DNA of 64,000 bases from NCBI RefSeq assembly GCF_008124885.1, contig NZ_VNHX01000006.1:62001-126000 (forward strand), read 5' to 3'. The stretch's first letter is position 1; each line of letters starts with the position of its first letter. Of this stretch, positions 53,099 to 62,618 are shown piece after piece. The position numbers and the translations under genes were made by a program. Source of the stretch: Sphingobacterium allocomposti (GTDB lineage: Bacteria > Bacteroidota > Bacteroidia > Sphingobacteriales > Sphingobacteriaceae). The notes under the pieces were generated by a model. The model ran no database searches. It was given only the letters and a program-made list of their open reading frames with translations, and was not told the origin of the DNA.

Positions 53099-54706
53099 AT
53101 GAGTAAATATATCTTCGTTACGGGCGGCGTTACCTCGTCGTTAGGAAAAGGCATTATTGCAGCATCTCTTGCCAAACTCCTCCAGGCTCGCGGTTTTAAA
53201 GTGACCATTCAAAAGTTCGACCCCTATATTAATATTGATCCGGGAACCCTCAACCCATACGAACATGGAGAATGTTACGTTACAGAAGATGGTGCGGAAA
53301 CTGACCTGGACCTCGGCCACTATGAACGCTTTCTGAACGTTCCGACATCTCAAGCAAATAATGTAACAACGGGGCGTATCTACCAGCATGTCATCGAACA
53401 GGAACGGGCCGGTGCCTACCTCGGGAAAACGGTACAGGTAGTCCCGCACATAACAGACGAAATCAAACGTCGTATGCAGCTCCTTGGACAGACGGGTGAA
53501 TACGATATTGTTATAACCGAATTAGGGGGAACGGTCGGGGATATCGAGTCGCTTCCGTTCATTGAGGCGGTAAGACAACTCCGCTGGGAGTTAGGCAACA
53601 GCGACTCGCTTGTGATCCACCTTACCCTTGTGCCTTATCTCGCTGCTGCTGGCGAATTAAAGACAAAACCCACACAACACTCTGTAAAAACGCTTTTAGA
53701 ATATGGTATACAGCCTGATATCCTGGTTTGCCGTACCGAGCACAAATTAACACACGAGATCCGCAAAAAGCTGGCACAGTTCTGTAATGTGAATATCAAT
53801 GCCGTTGTAGAATCAATAGATGCCTCAACGATCTACGACGTTCCCTTAAACATGCTGAAAGAACAGCTCGATAAAACGGCACTCGCCAAACTCAAGCTTT
53901 CCACGAAGAACGAACCTGACTTAGATAGCTGGAAGACCTTCCTCGGTAAATTAAAAAATCCGACAAACGAAGTCGCCATCGGCCTCGTCGGAAAGTACGT
54001 GGAGCTTCCCGATGCCTACAAATCTATCGTAGAAGCCTTTGTTCATGCGGGTGCTGTCAACGAAACCAAAGTTAAAGTGCAGTACGTAGCTGCCGAAAGC
54101 GTAAACGAAGAAAACGTACATGAAAAACTCAAAGACCTGGACGGTGTTTTAGTAGCGCCCGGATTTGGCGAACGGGGCCTCGACGGAAAACTGGCGTCTA
54201 TTAAATATGTACGGGAGAACAAGATCCCCTTTTTCGGCATCTGTTTGGGCATGCAGTGCTCCGTTATCGAGTTCGGACGTAATGTGCTGGGTTTAACCGA
54301 TGCGAACAGCTTTGAAATGAATGACAAAACGGCCCACCCGGTTATCAACTTAATGGAGGAGCAAAAGTCTATCAAAAATATGGGCGGGACCATGCGTCTT
54401 GGGGCTTACGATTGTGAAATCAAGAAAGGAACAAAAGCACACAGCATCTACGGAAAAACAAAAATTTCAGAAAGGCACAGACATCGTTATGAATTTAACA
54501 ATGCTTACCTGAAGCAATACGAAGAAGCAGGTATGATTGCTTCTGGAATAAACCCAACCACGGGACTGGTGGAAATCGTTGAACTCAAAAACCACCCGTT
54601 CTTCGTTGCCGGACAATTTCATCCGGAATTAAAGTCAACAGTTGCAAATCCTCACCCGCTTTTTGTTAGCTTTGTAGCCGCTTCTTTGGCTAACAAGAAA
54701 AGCTAA
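53099..54706 (+). CDS. pyrG: CTP synthase
   Basis: 535 residues, normal length. The N-terminal synthetase domain starts with the ATP-binding [11 protein letters not shown] and has [19 protein letters not shown] and [10 protein letters not shown]; the C-terminal class I glutamine amidotransferase has nucleophile Cys in GICLGMQC and the final catalytic His-Glu pair in QFHPE. It makes CTP from UTP, ATP and glutamine in the cytoplasm. yidC follows 39 bp later, an order common in Sphingobacteriales, and the two are probably co-transcribed. Confidence 0.98.
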   Translation: MSKYIFVTGGVTSSLGKGIIAASLAKLLQARGFKVTIQKFDPYINIDPGTLNPYEHGECYVTEDGAETDLDLGHYERFLNVPTSQANNVTTGRIYQHVIEQERAGAYLGKTVQVVPHITDEIKRRMQLLGQTGEYDIVITELGGTVGDIESLPFIEAVRQLRWELGNSDSLVIHLTLVPYLAAAGELKTKPTQHSVKTLLEYGIQPDILVCRTEHKLTHEIRKKLAQFCNVNINAVVESIDASTIYDVPLNMLKEQLDKTALAKLKLSTKNEPDLDSWKTFLGKLKNPTNEVAIGLVGKYVELPDAYKSIVEAFVHAGAVNETKVKVQYVAAESVNEENVHEKLKDLDGVLVAPGFGERGLDGKLASIKYVRENKIPFFGICLGMQCSVIEFGRNVLGLTDANSFEMNDKTAHPVINLMEEQKSIKNMGGTMRLGAYDCEIKKGTKAHSIYGKTKISERHRHRYEFNNAYLKQYEEAGMIASGINPTTGLVEIVELKNHPFFVAGQFHPELKSTVANPHPLFVSFVAASLANKKS

Positions 54707-54745
54707 ACAGGAACGAATGTTATATTGAAAATTAAACAGTAAAAA

Positions 54746-56563
54746 ATGGATAGAAATACCCTAATTGGATTAGTACTTATCTTCGGAATTTTAGCAGGTT
54801 CGTTTTACCTGATGAAACCCTCCGAACAGGAGCTAAAACAAGAACAGCGGCTGCAGGATTCGCTGAAAAGAGTCAAGGAAGGGCTTCCACCACTATCGGA
54901 TACGGCAAAAGTCGCTACGCAGCATACAATAGACTCTTCAGCTATTTTAAGCAAACCTTTCGGCGAAGCACGCCTCGGTGAAGAACAGGTTGTCACCCTC
55001 GAAAATGAATTACTTATCGCGAAGATCAGTTCGCGTGGAGGACAGGTAAAATCTGTTCAGCTAAAAAACGAAACGAACTTCGACGGCAAACCGCTGATGC
55101 TTTTGGAAGAGAACCACAATAAGTTCGGCTTCGTATTCAAAGCAAACGGCGAAAACGTCAATACCAGCGAGCTGAATTTCGCCCCGCAGGGAGGAAACAT
55201 CTCCGTGTCCGGCGAATCGGCACAATCGGTGACATTCCGCGCCAACTATAGCGCCAACCAATACCTCGAGTATACGTACTCCATTAAGGGCAACGACTTT
55301 AACTTAGGACTTGACGTTAAAGCGGTAGGCCTCCAACATCTGATGGATGTAAAGACCAGCAGTATTGTGCTCAACTGGGAAACCACCCTATTACAGAAGG
55401 AACTAAACGGCACGTCCGAGCGTGAAAAATCCACAATATTCTTTAAAGAGGCAAACGGTAACGTAGACCACCTTTCGGAAACAAGCGACGACAACGAGAA
55501 GCTGGACGAGACAATTAACTGGATCGCCTTTAAGCAGCACTTCTTCTCCACGGTACTTGCGTCGAACCAACCGTTAAACAACGCTGAGCTGGCCGTAAAA
55601 TTCGATAGCAGCCCAAATGTTGTCAAACACTATAAAGCCTCTGCCGATTTAGCGTTCTCCGGACAGAAAGACAACCACTACACGTTTAACTTTTTCTTCG
55701 GGCCAAATCAGTATAAGGTATTAAAAGCCCAAGGCAACGACTTCCAGAAAATCATCAACATGGGATGGGGGCCAATGGGATGGATCAACAAGTTTATTAC
55801 CGTACCTATTTTTGACTTTCTAGACGGCTTTCACCTGAGTTACGGAATTATAATTCTAATTCTGACCATTTTCCTAAAAGGTCTTCTCTTCCCGCTGACA
55901 TATAAGTCTTACCAGTCTATGGCTAAAATGCGCGTGCTGAAACCTCAATTGGACGAGATCAAAGAAAAAGTCGGAGAAGACAACCCGATGCTGCTCCAAC
56001 AGGAACAGATGAAACTTTATAAGCAAGCCGGCGTCAACCCGTTGGGAGGATGTTTGCCTCTGCTGCTGCAAATGCCTTTCACGCTGGCGTTCTTTTTCTT
56101 CTTCCCCAACTTGTTTGAGTTGCGAGGAGAGAGTTTCCTTTGGGTCAAAGACCTGTCCACCTACGACGCACCGGTTACCTTCCCGGCTATATTTGGAATA
56201 AACCACATCTCCCTGATGTGCGTGCTGATGACCTTGACCACCCTGTTGACAACGTGGTACAACAACGCGACATCGGGAGCGGCAAACAATCAGATGAAGT
56301 ACATCGGCTATATCATGCCACTGATTTTCTTCTTTGTTCTGAACAACTTCCCTGCCGGATTAAATTACTACTATTTCCTTGCCGCGGTCTTCACATTTTT
56401 GACCCAGGTTATCATCCGTCAGTTCATCGATGACGAGAAAATACTGGCGAAAATCGAAGAAAATAAGAAGACTCCAAAGGTGCAAAAAAAGTCTTCTTTC
56501 CAACAAAAGATGGAAGAAATGATGCGCCAGCAACAGGCCGCTCAGCAAAAGAAAAACAAATAA
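54746..56563 (+). CDS. yidC: Membrane protein insertase YidC
   Basis: 605 residues. One N-terminal TM (LIGLVLIFGILAGSFYL), a large periplasmic domain (about residues 60-340), then the conserved insertase core with five TM segments: YGIIILILTIFLKGLLFPLTY, the GGCLPLLLQMPF loop-TM, and the FFVLNNFPAGLNYYYF TM. The C-terminal tail is Lys- and Gln-rich and binds ribosomes in related proteins. The protein inserts inner-membrane proteins with or without SecYEG. The long periplasmic domain is as in other Gram-negative YidC. Confidence 0.97.
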   Translation: MDRNTLIGLVLIFGILAGSFYLMKPSEQELKQEQRLQDSLKRVKEGLPPLSDTAKVATQHTIDSSAILSKPFGEARLGEEQVVTLENELLIAKISSRGGQVKSVQLKNETNFDGKPLMLLEENHNKFGFVFKANGENVNTSELNFAPQGGNISVSGESAQSVTFRANYSANQYLEYTYSIKGNDFNLGLDVKAVGLQHLMDVKTSSIVLNWETTLLQKELNGTSEREKSTIFFKEANGNVDHLSETSDDNEKLDETINWIAFKQHFFSTVLASNQPLNNAELAVKFDSSPNVVKHYKASADLAFSGQKDNHYTFNFFFGPNQYKVLKAQGNDFQKIINMGWGPMGWINKFITVPIFDFLDGFHLSYGIIILILTIFLKGLLFPLTYKSYQSMAKMRVLKPQLDEIKEKVGEDNPMLLQQEQMKLYKQAGVNPLGGCLPLLLQMPFTLAFFFFFPNLFELRGESFLWVKDLSTYDAPVTFPAIFGINHISLMCVLMTLTTLLTTWYNNATSGAANNQMKYIGYIMPLIFFFVLNNFPAGLNYYYFLAAVFTFLTQVIIRQFIDDEKILAKIEENKKTPKVQKKSSFQQKMEEMMRQQQAAQQKKNK

Positions 56564-56572
56564 ATATGTAAT

Positions 56573-56612
56573 AAAAAAGGAAGCCCGGATGATATCTGGG
56601 CTTCCTTTTTTT
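56573..56612. terminator. Bidirectional terminator between yidC and the acyl-CoA dehydrogenase gene
   Basis: AAAAAAGGAAGCCCGGAT pairs with ATCTGGGCTTCCTTTTTT (one wobble), with T-runs on both strands, between convergent genes. Confidence 0.9.
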
Positions 56613-56629
56613 GTGTTCTATGTTTCCTG

Positions 56630-57979
56630 TTACACGAAAGCGCTAAACCCTGTTATGCTCCGGCCTACAATCAGCGAGTTGATTTCTTTTGTTCCCTCAT
56701 AAGAATAGATGGCTTCCGCGTCAGCAAGAAAGCGGGCCACGTTATACTCCAACAAGATTCCGTTCCCTCCCATCACTTCTCTTGCCCGCGAGACAATATC
56801 CCTTGTCCGAAGAGTACAGAAGACCTTCGCCAACGAAGCATGCTCATCTTTTAATTTGCCTTCATCCTGCAGCTCTGATAGCCGGAATACGAGGGTTTGC
56901 ATGGCCGTCAGATTGGATAACATCTCGACCAGATGATTTTGGATCAGCTGGAACGACGCTATCGGCTTTCCGAACTGCTTACGTTTAAGCGTATAATCCA
57001 GCGCGTTCTCGTAAGCACCACGTGCACATCCCACGGCCATCCATGCCACCCCTGCGCGTGTCATCTGCAACACCTTTGCCGTATCTTTAAAACTATTAGC
57101 CAACGGCATCCGATCACTTTCCGGCACCACGCAGTCTGTCAATGTTATCAATCCATTTTGTACGATGCGTAGTGCCATTTTCCCTTTGATCTTTTCAACC
57201 ATAAAGCCCGGATTTTCCTTACGAACGATAAAACCTTTAACTTGTCCATCGTCAACATCCCTCGCCCAGATGATTGTGATATCGGAAAAGGTCGAGTTTC
57301 CAATCCACTTCTTCTGACCATTCAACACCCAGCCGTTTTCGGCTTTGCGACATGTCGTTGTCAGCCCTCCCGCCGTGGCCGAGCCTACCTCCGGCTCGGT
57401 GAGACCGAAGGCCCCGATCTTCTCCAGACGCTGCATCTTGGGCAGCCACTCCTGTTTCTGTTCTTCCGAACCGCACATATAGATAGACCCCATCGCCAGT
57501 CCGCTTTGCACTCCCAAAAAGGTAGCGATAGAAGGATCTATCCGCCCGAATTCGGCCGCTATTATACCGTCCATAAGCGACGAACCGCCGGCACAGCCGT
57601 ACCCTTTGTACACGTATCCACAGACGTTAAGCCCGGCCAGCTTCGGGATAATTTCAAAGGGGAATTCGTCGTGTAGCCAATATTTGTTCACAATAGGCTT
57701 AACCTCACGTTCCAAAAAGTCACGTACCTTTAGCTGAAGAGCCCTGTCCTCGGGCGAAAGCTTCGCCTCTACTTCATAAAAATCTGCGTTCACGGGCGGT
57801 GTTTCCCGTTTCTTTCCCGTGCTGGTTAACATCTTCATCACGCCTTTCAGCTGCGCGTCGTCCATCTTGGAAACAGCCTGCATCACGGCCGCCAAATCAA
57901 CCTTTTTCGCTACCTTCTCCAGTTGCTCCAAGTCGACCGACCTCAATAATCTGATAATATTCTTTAGCTTTTTTATCAT
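56630..57979 (-). CDS. Acyl-CoA dehydrogenase family protein (glutaryl-CoA dehydrogenase-like)
   Basis: 449 residues. The acyl-CoA dehydrogenase fold begins near residue 75 (LSPEDRALQLKVRDFLEREVKP) and includes the FAD/substrate signature GAFGLTEPEVGSATAG, QKKWIGNSTFSDI, and the C-terminal catalytic-Glu region SYEGTKEINSLIVGRSITG. The pattern resembles glutaryl-CoA dehydrogenases, though substrate cannot be told. The first 70 residues (QLEKVAKKVDLAAVMQAV, DDAQLKGVMKML) are an extra helical segment not found in most family members. It is a single gene, convergent with yidC, with no beta-oxidation neighbours. Confidence 0.9.
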   Translation of the reverse strand: MIKKLKNIIRLLRSVDLEQLEKVAKKVDLAAVMQAVSKMDDAQLKGVMKMLTSTGKKRETPPVNADFYEVEAKLSPEDRALQLKVRDFLEREVKPIVNKYWLHDEFPFEIIPKLAGLNVCGYVYKGYGCAGGSSLMDGIIAAEFGRIDPSIATFLGVQSGLAMGSIYMCGSEEQKQEWLPKMQRLEKIGAFGLTEPEVGSATAGGLTTTCRKAENGWVLNGQKKWIGNSTFSDITIIWARDVDDGQVKGFIVRKENPGFMVEKIKGKMALRIVQNGLITLTDCVVPESDRMPLANSFKDTAKVLQMTRAGVAWMAVGCARGAYENALDYTLKRKQFGKPIASFQLIQNHLVEMLSNLTAMQTLVFRLSELQDEGKLKDEHASLAKVFCTLRTRDIVSRAREVMGGNGILLEYNVARFLADAEAIYSYEGTKEINSLIVGRSITGFSAFV

Positions 57980-58181
57980 GGTTTTATACGGCTTTATTTA
58001 TAAAAGTAACATTTTTTTAAAGGAAGTGTTTGTTTCGTCGGTCAAAAAGTGCCACCATCTCCGACCATTCAGTGCTCCTGCAGGAACACCTCATATATAG
58101 CCATGACGAGGTGCCTTCTTACGGAAATGATGGACTTGAACCCTAATACGGAAAGGATTTTACAAAAAAATGCTTTTATTG

Positions 58182-58211
58182 TTGCAATTCAACAAAACAG
58201 TGTTATATTTG
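58182..58211 (+). promoter_or_regulatory. Consensus Bacteroidetes promoter of the 72-residue lipoprotein gene
   Basis: TTG at 58182-58184, 19 bp, then TATATTTG at 58204-58211: a perfect TTG-N19-TAnnTTTG. It implies a leader of roughly 150 nt. The rest of the 57980-58366 gap shows no gene. Confidence 0.65.
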
Positions 58212-58366
58212 CGCCTGTCTTTGGAGAAGAAAATAATTAAAAGCGTGATAACCAAGATGTTCAGCTTTTTTTTCGTTTTTTTTATCAAAGTTGGGTTACC
58301 TTTTCGGTACCTGGGTATTAAAGGATAAATAAACAAATTTGTTTCAATTAAAATAGACAATTAAAA

Positions 58367-58585
58367 ATGAAAAATTTATTTAAATTCGGATTTTTAGGTT
58401 TAGCTTTGACTATCGCTTTCGCTTCATGTGGTGGTGCAGAAACTAAAACTGAGCAAGCTGCTGATTCATTGGCTAATCAAGTAGAAGCTTCTACTGATTC
58501 TATTGCTGATTCTTTAAACAACGTTGCTGATTCAGTAAAATCTACTGGTGATTCTATCGCTGATTCTTTAAACAACGTTCAATAA
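58367..58585 (+). CDS. Small repeat-bearing lipoprotein
   Basis: 72 residues. Lipoprotein signal with FASC (Cys21), then GGAETKTEQAADSL and a low-complexity helix in which DSIADSLNNV occurs twice (about residues 45-54 and 62-71) separated by ADSVKSTG. The heptad-like spacing of Asp-Ser and hydrophobics suggests an amphipathic or coiled-coil helix. Its codon use is simple and uniform. A perfect promoter and strong terminator surround it as a single-gene unit, which suggests high expression; it may act like a small structural outer-membrane lipoprotein, an inference. I do not recognise the family. Confidence 0.85.
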   Translation: MKNLFKFGFLGLALTIAFASCGGAETKTEQAADSLANQVEASTDSIADSLNNVADSVKSTGDSIADSLNNVQ

Positions 58586-58616
58586 TCCGAACAGTATTTA
58601 AAGATACTTTATGAAG

Positions 58617-58646
58617 GCGGTGTCCAAATGGACACCGCTTTTTTTG
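58617..58646 (+). terminator. Terminator of the small lipoprotein gene
   Basis: GCGGTGTCC pairs perfectly with GGACACCGC around AAAT, followed by eight T. Confidence 0.9.
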
Positions 58647-58663
58647 TGCTCTTAACCCAAAAA

Positions 58664-58760
58664 TGACCATGGTCAATAAAAAAATGGAACGTTCATTTTC
58701 TAAAATGACCGCGGTCATTCTGCAAAAACGAACCTTGAGTTGAAAAAGTGGCCACGGTCA
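58664..58760. repeat. Three phased 12-bp palindromes
   Basis: TGACCATGGTCA (58664-58675, perfect), TGACCGCGGTCA (58706-58717, perfect) and TGGCCACGGTCA (58749-58760, near-perfect) start 42 and 43 bp apart, each within AT-rich flanks. Downstream, to 59325, follow repeat-like text (AGATGTGAGATGTGAG near 58851) and CATCCGGAGCCTGCCGAAGG-type intergenic repeats near 58960, with no gene. Confidence 0.7.
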
Positions 58761-59245
58761 TTTTTTTTTAAACGTTTTTCGGCCAAAAAAACTCCATTTT
58801 TTAAGTATATTTCATTTTTGTTTGTGTTAAAAACAAGATAAGAGATGGGAGATGTGAGATGTGAGAAATCAGAAGTTAGACGTCAGATGAAAACTATTTG
58901 GGGGTCCATCGTACGAGTTCGGCCCACTCGGCTTCAACACGCTCAGCCCGACATTGTCATCCGGAGCCTGCCGAAGGATAGACAATGTCAAGAGAGGTAA
59001 AAAATGTCCCTTCTGATTCATGATTAGCGATTAGACTGCTTCGTCGTCGTACTTCCTCGCGACGACGGCTTTTGCACTTTTTTAGGCATCCTTCACCTCA
59101 CTACGCAGCGCTCTTCACGATCGACGATTTCACAAATCAACGACTTTACATCATTACCATGTTCTCATCTGTAACTTTCTCTGACTTCGCCACACTCCTT
59201 ACCGTGCAATCATGAAAGTTTTTAGGGTACGTCACCGACTTTTCT

Positions 59246-59253
59246 TACTTTTG
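59246..59253 (+). promoter_or_regulatory. -7 box of purB
   Basis: TACTTTTG matches TAnnTTTG, 72 bp before the purB ATG; no clear -33 box. Confidence 0.4.
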
Positions 59254-59325
59254 CCATAACGCTACCGGCAAAACAGATGCCGTTGCAACACGAAATTTTG
59301 TTAACATATTAGTTTCACTTTGATC

Positions 59326-60675
59326 ATGAGTTTATCGCCCCTAACCGCTGTCACCCCAATTGATGGACGTTACTATAACGCTACCCACGAGCTTGCCAAC
59401 TTTTTTTCGGAGTTCGCACTGATTAAATACCGCGTTCTGGTAGAAGTAGAATACTTTATAGCATTATGTGAATCCGGCATACCACAGCTGGCTCACTTTG
59501 ACGGGTCCTTAAACGAGCGCCTGCGGTCGATCTACCAAAATTTCACTATTGAGGACGCGCAGTGGATCAAAGAGAAGGAAAAAATCACCAACCACGACGT
59601 TAAGGCTGTCGAGTATTTCTTGAAAAACGAATTCGAGAAGCTCGGTTTGCACGACTCGCTTGAGTTCATCCACTTCGGGCTCACGTCCCAGGACATCAAT
59701 AACACCGCTATACCCTATTCGTGGAAGGAAGCGATAAACCAGGTATACTTTCCGCAGATAGACGAAGTTATCACCGAACTGAAAGGACTTATTGATTCCT
59801 GGAAGGAAGTGCCGATGCTCGCCAGGACACACGGACAGCCGGCGTCGCCAACCCGCCTCGGAAAGGAGGTAAAGGTTTTTGTCGAACGTATCGAAAAGCA
59901 AATAGAGCTATTCAGACAAATCCCCTTTTCTGCTAAGTTTGGCGGGGCTACGGGAAATTTCAACGCCCACCATGTAGCTTACGGCAGCACAGACTGGGTA
60001 GCGTTCGCGAACAAGTTCGTGAATGAAACATTAGGACTATCGCGGTCCCAAACAACTACCCAAATAGAGCATTACGACAACTTTGCTGCAAGCTGCGACG
60101 CACTGAAACGCATAAACAACATTTTAATCGATTTATGCCGCGACATGTGGACGTACATATCCATGGACTACTTTAAGCAAAAGATTACCGCGGGACAGAT
60201 CGGTTCGTCGGCTATGCCGCATAAGGTTAATCCTATCGATTTCGAAAACGCTGAAGGAAATCTAGGCATCGCCAATGCACTTTTTGAACACCTGGCTGCC
60301 AAACTTCCCATATCGCGCTTACAACGCGATCTAACCGATTCCACTGTATTGCGAAATATAGGCGTTCCGTTTGCCCATACACTTATAGCCATAAAATCTA
60401 CACTCCGCGGCCTACGCAAGCTCATTCTGAACGAGGCTGCGCTTCAAGCCGACCTGGAGAACAACTGGGCCGTAGTGGCGGAAGCCATCCAGACGATCTT
60501 ACGTCGGGAAGGGTATCCGAAACCTTATGAAGCCTTAAAAGACCTGACCCGTACAAATACACAGGTAACGCAGGAAACGATTGCCACATTTGTTGACGGA
60601 CTAAATGTTCCCGATGAAGTTAAAGCTGAGATCAAATCGATTACTCCAGGCAACTACACCGGTGTATCACTATAG
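59326..60675 (+). CDS. purB: Adenylosuccinate lyase
   Basis: 449 residues from ATG 59326 (an in-frame TTG six bases earlier is less likely). Fumarase/aspartase superfamily: catalytic region HFGLTSQDINNTA, the His in ARTHGQPASPT, and the signature GSSAMPHKVNPIDFENAEGN. It cleaves SAICAR and adenylosuccinate in purine synthesis. Length and motifs match the E. coli-like PurB clade. It stands alone, preceded by 740 bp of non-coding repeats. Confidence 0.97.
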   Translation: MSLSPLTAVTPIDGRYYNATHELANFFSEFALIKYRVLVEVEYFIALCESGIPQLAHFDGSLNERLRSIYQNFTIEDAQWIKEKEKITNHDVKAVEYFLKNEFEKLGLHDSLEFIHFGLTSQDINNTAIPYSWKEAINQVYFPQIDEVITELKGLIDSWKEVPMLARTHGQPASPTRLGKEVKVFVERIEKQIELFRQIPFSAKFGGATGNFNAHHVAYGSTDWVAFANKFVNETLGLSRSQTTTQIEHYDNFAASCDALKRINNILIDLCRDMWTYISMDYFKQKITAGQIGSSAMPHKVNPIDFENAEGNLGIANALFEHLAAKLPISRLQRDLTDSTVLRNIGVPFAHTLIAIKSTLRGLRKLILNEAALQADLENNWAVVAEAIQTILRREGYPKPYEALKDLTRTNTQVTQETIATFVDGLNVPDEVKAEIKSITPGNYTGVSL

Positions 60676-60714
60676 CTTTGACGTGCAGATGACGGGCGTA
60701 CTTCACTTTTCATG

Positions 60715-60722
60715 TATCTTTG
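60715..60722 (+). promoter_or_regulatory. -7 box of the Nfu gene
   Basis: TATCTTTG matches TAnnTTTG, 17 bp before the ATG. Confidence 0.4.
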
Positions 60723-60739
60723 TCCATTAATATATAACT

Positions 60740-61294
60740 ATGGCAACAATTAACGTATATACCGAATCTACACCGAATCCTTCGACCATGAAGTTTTTGG
60801 TTAACAAGCTCTTAATCAACGGAAGTTTGGATTATCCTTCCAGAGAAAAAGCACAGGAGTCTGACTTCGCGAGGGAGCTTTTTAAATTTAATTTTGTAGA
60901 AGGCGTGTTCTTCGCAAGCAATTTCGTGACCATAACCAAGACAGAAGGTGTGGAGTGGTCAGACATCGAACCGCTACTGAAAGACTTCGTCAAAGGGGCT
61001 GTGGAGTCGGAACTGTCAGTTAAACCTGTTGCCCATTCCGAAGACGTAAACTTTGAAGGATCAGATGTTGAAGTGAAGATACAACAGGTACTTCACGACT
61101 ACGTTCGTCCAGCTGTGGAGCAGGACGGAGGGGCCATAGCCTATAAATCGTTCGACAACGGTATTGTCACGGTAGAGCTACGCGGCTCCTGCAGTGGATG
61201 CCCATCGTCGACCATCACCTTAAAAGCCGGAATTGAAGGGCTATTAAAACGTATGGTACCTGAGGTAGAAGAAGTCGTGGCAGAAGCGCTGTAA
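60740..61294 (+). CDS. NifU/Nfu-type iron-sulfur cluster carrier protein
   Basis: 184 residues. N-terminal Nfu_N domain (YTESTPNPSTMKFL to about residue 90) and a C-terminal NifU-like domain whose GSCSGCPSSTIT loop holds the CxxC that binds a 4Fe-4S cluster, ending with EGLLKRMVPEVEEV. This two-domain form resembles mitochondrial NFU1. It delivers iron-sulfur clusters to target enzymes in the cytoplasm. It is a single gene with its own -7 box and a terminator behind it. Confidence 0.95.
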   Translation: MATINVYTESTPNPSTMKFLVNKLLINGSLDYPSREKAQESDFARELFKFNFVEGVFFASNFVTITKTEGVEWSDIEPLLKDFVKGAVESELSVKPVAHSEDVNFEGSDVEVKIQQVLHDYVRPAVEQDGGAIAYKSFDNGIVTVELRGSCSGCPSSTITLKAGIEGLLKRMVPEVEEVVAEAL

Positions 61295-61436
61295 GCGATC
61301 ACGGATTACAGTATAGATTGTCCTGCCGGTAGAGGGGTTCTGTATTGCGAATCGAGCAGTGAGATAGCAGCGGCTGTTGCGGATCTCCTCCCGTACGGCT
61401 TGCGTCAGAGCATAGAAGGATATTTACCCAAACGAT

Positions 61437-61471
61437 AGAAAAGCGTTATTGCCTGGCAATAACGCTTTTCT
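61437..61471 (+). terminator. Terminator of the Nfu gene
   Basis: AGAAAAGCGTTATTGCC pairs perfectly with GGCAATAACGCTTTTCT around a single T (a few bases open to make the loop). It lies 143 bp after the stop; the gap 61295-61692 otherwise holds only an open frame without a start codon. Confidence 0.75.
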
Positions 61472-61692
61472 TATAACTGTGCGCTTACCTATTGTGTATT
61501 AACACCGTTATGAAGAAGCATGTTAGCTCTCATTTCCGCGCGTCGGCGAAGATTTCTCTCCACAATCAAGCCAGGTCGGATCAAGGTTCGACATATACCC
61601 CTGCATTCTTAAACGAAATTGAACTTTTATCCAACTACTCCCTTAAAAATCATTAACTTTACCAACAAAATATTCGAAACATTATATTTAAA

Positions 61693-62541
61693 ATGAGTGC
61701 AGATATCAACAAACTTGAGCAGATCGCTTCACAGGTAAGACGTGACATTGTTCGTATGGTACACGCTTGTCAGTCTGGACACCCGGGCGGCTCCTTAGGA
61801 TGTACGGATTATTTCGTCGCCCTATATTTCCATGCGATGAAGCATGATCCATCTTTCAATATGGATGGCATCGGCGAAGACTTATTCTTTCTGTCGAACG
61901 GTCACATTTCACCGGTATTCTACAGTACGCTGGCCAGAGCCGGTTATTTTCCGGTAAGCGAACTGGCAACGTTTAGAAAGATCAATTCCCGTCTTCAGGG
62001 CCACCCCACGACACATGAACATCTTCCGGGCGTCCGGGTAGCTTCCGGTTCATTAGGACAGGGGTTGTCCGTCGCGATAGGCGCTGCTCAGGCCAAAAAG
62101 CTGAACAAAGACAACAGTCTTGTTTACGTTTTAATGGGCGACGGTGAGCTGCAGGAAGGCCAGGTGTGGGAAGCTGCGATGTATGCGCCGCACAACAAGA
62201 TGGATAACATTATCGCTGCAGTAGATTATAACAACGCTCAGATTGACGGCTCGACAGATCAGGTATTGTCCTTAGGAAACCTTCGCGCGAAATGGGAAGC
62301 GTTTGGCTGGGACGTGCTCGAAGTTGAAAAGGGAAATGATATGGCTGCGGTCGTTCAGGGATTGGACGAAGCAAAATCGCGCACCGGCAAAGGAAAGCCT
62401 GTTATTATTCTTCTTCACACAGAAATGGGTAAAGGTGTCGACTTCATGATGGGGTCGCACAAATGGCACGGAGTAGCTCCCAATGATGAACAGCTCGAAT
62501 CGGCTCTTAATCAATTACCAAGAACCATCGGAGATTATTAA
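61693..62541 (+). CDS. Transketolase, N-terminal subunit
   Basis: 282 residues covering the thiamine diphosphate-binding half: HPGGSLGCTDYF, FLSNGHISPVFYSTLAR, GSLGQGLSVAIGAA and the TPP motif GDGELQEGQVWEAA ending in DYNNAQ. The pyrimidine-binding half is encoded by the next gene, 77 bp on, so the enzyme works as a two-chain transketolase of the pentose phosphate pathway. Split transketolases are normal in many Bacteroidetes. TAACTTTA at 61651-61658 is a possible weak -7 box. Confidence 0.95.
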   Translation: MSADINKLEQIASQVRRDIVRMVHACQSGHPGGSLGCTDYFVALYFHAMKHDPSFNMDGIGEDLFFLSNGHISPVFYSTLARAGYFPVSELATFRKINSRLQGHPTTHEHLPGVRVASGSLGQGLSVAIGAAQAKKLNKDNSLVYVLMGDGELQEGQVWEAAMYAPHNKMDNIIAAVDYNNAQIDGSTDQVLSLGNLRAKWEAFGWDVLEVEKGNDMAAVVQGLDEAKSRTGKGKPVIILLHTEMGKGVDFMMGSHKWHGVAPNDEQLESALNQLPRTIGDY

Positions 62542-62618
62542 CAGTAGATGTAAGATAAAAGATAATAGACATTAGGTTTCCAAAATACCGAGTACTAATA
62601 TCTACAGACTTAACATAA

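Noticed and set aside
58049..58360. Small frames on both strands ahead of the 72-residue lipoprotein
   Set aside because: They overlap the promoter and leader of the lipoprotein gene and show no protein-like composition.
58664..58760. CRISPR array
   Set aside because: Repeats are 12-bp palindromes, only three, with non-unique AT-rich spacers and no cas genes nearby.
61297..61437. A protein-like open frame (DCPAGRGVLYCESSSEIAAA) behind the Nfu gene
   Set aside because: It has no ATG, GTG or TTG start and ends just before the terminator hairpin; possibly a remnant, but not supportable as a gene.
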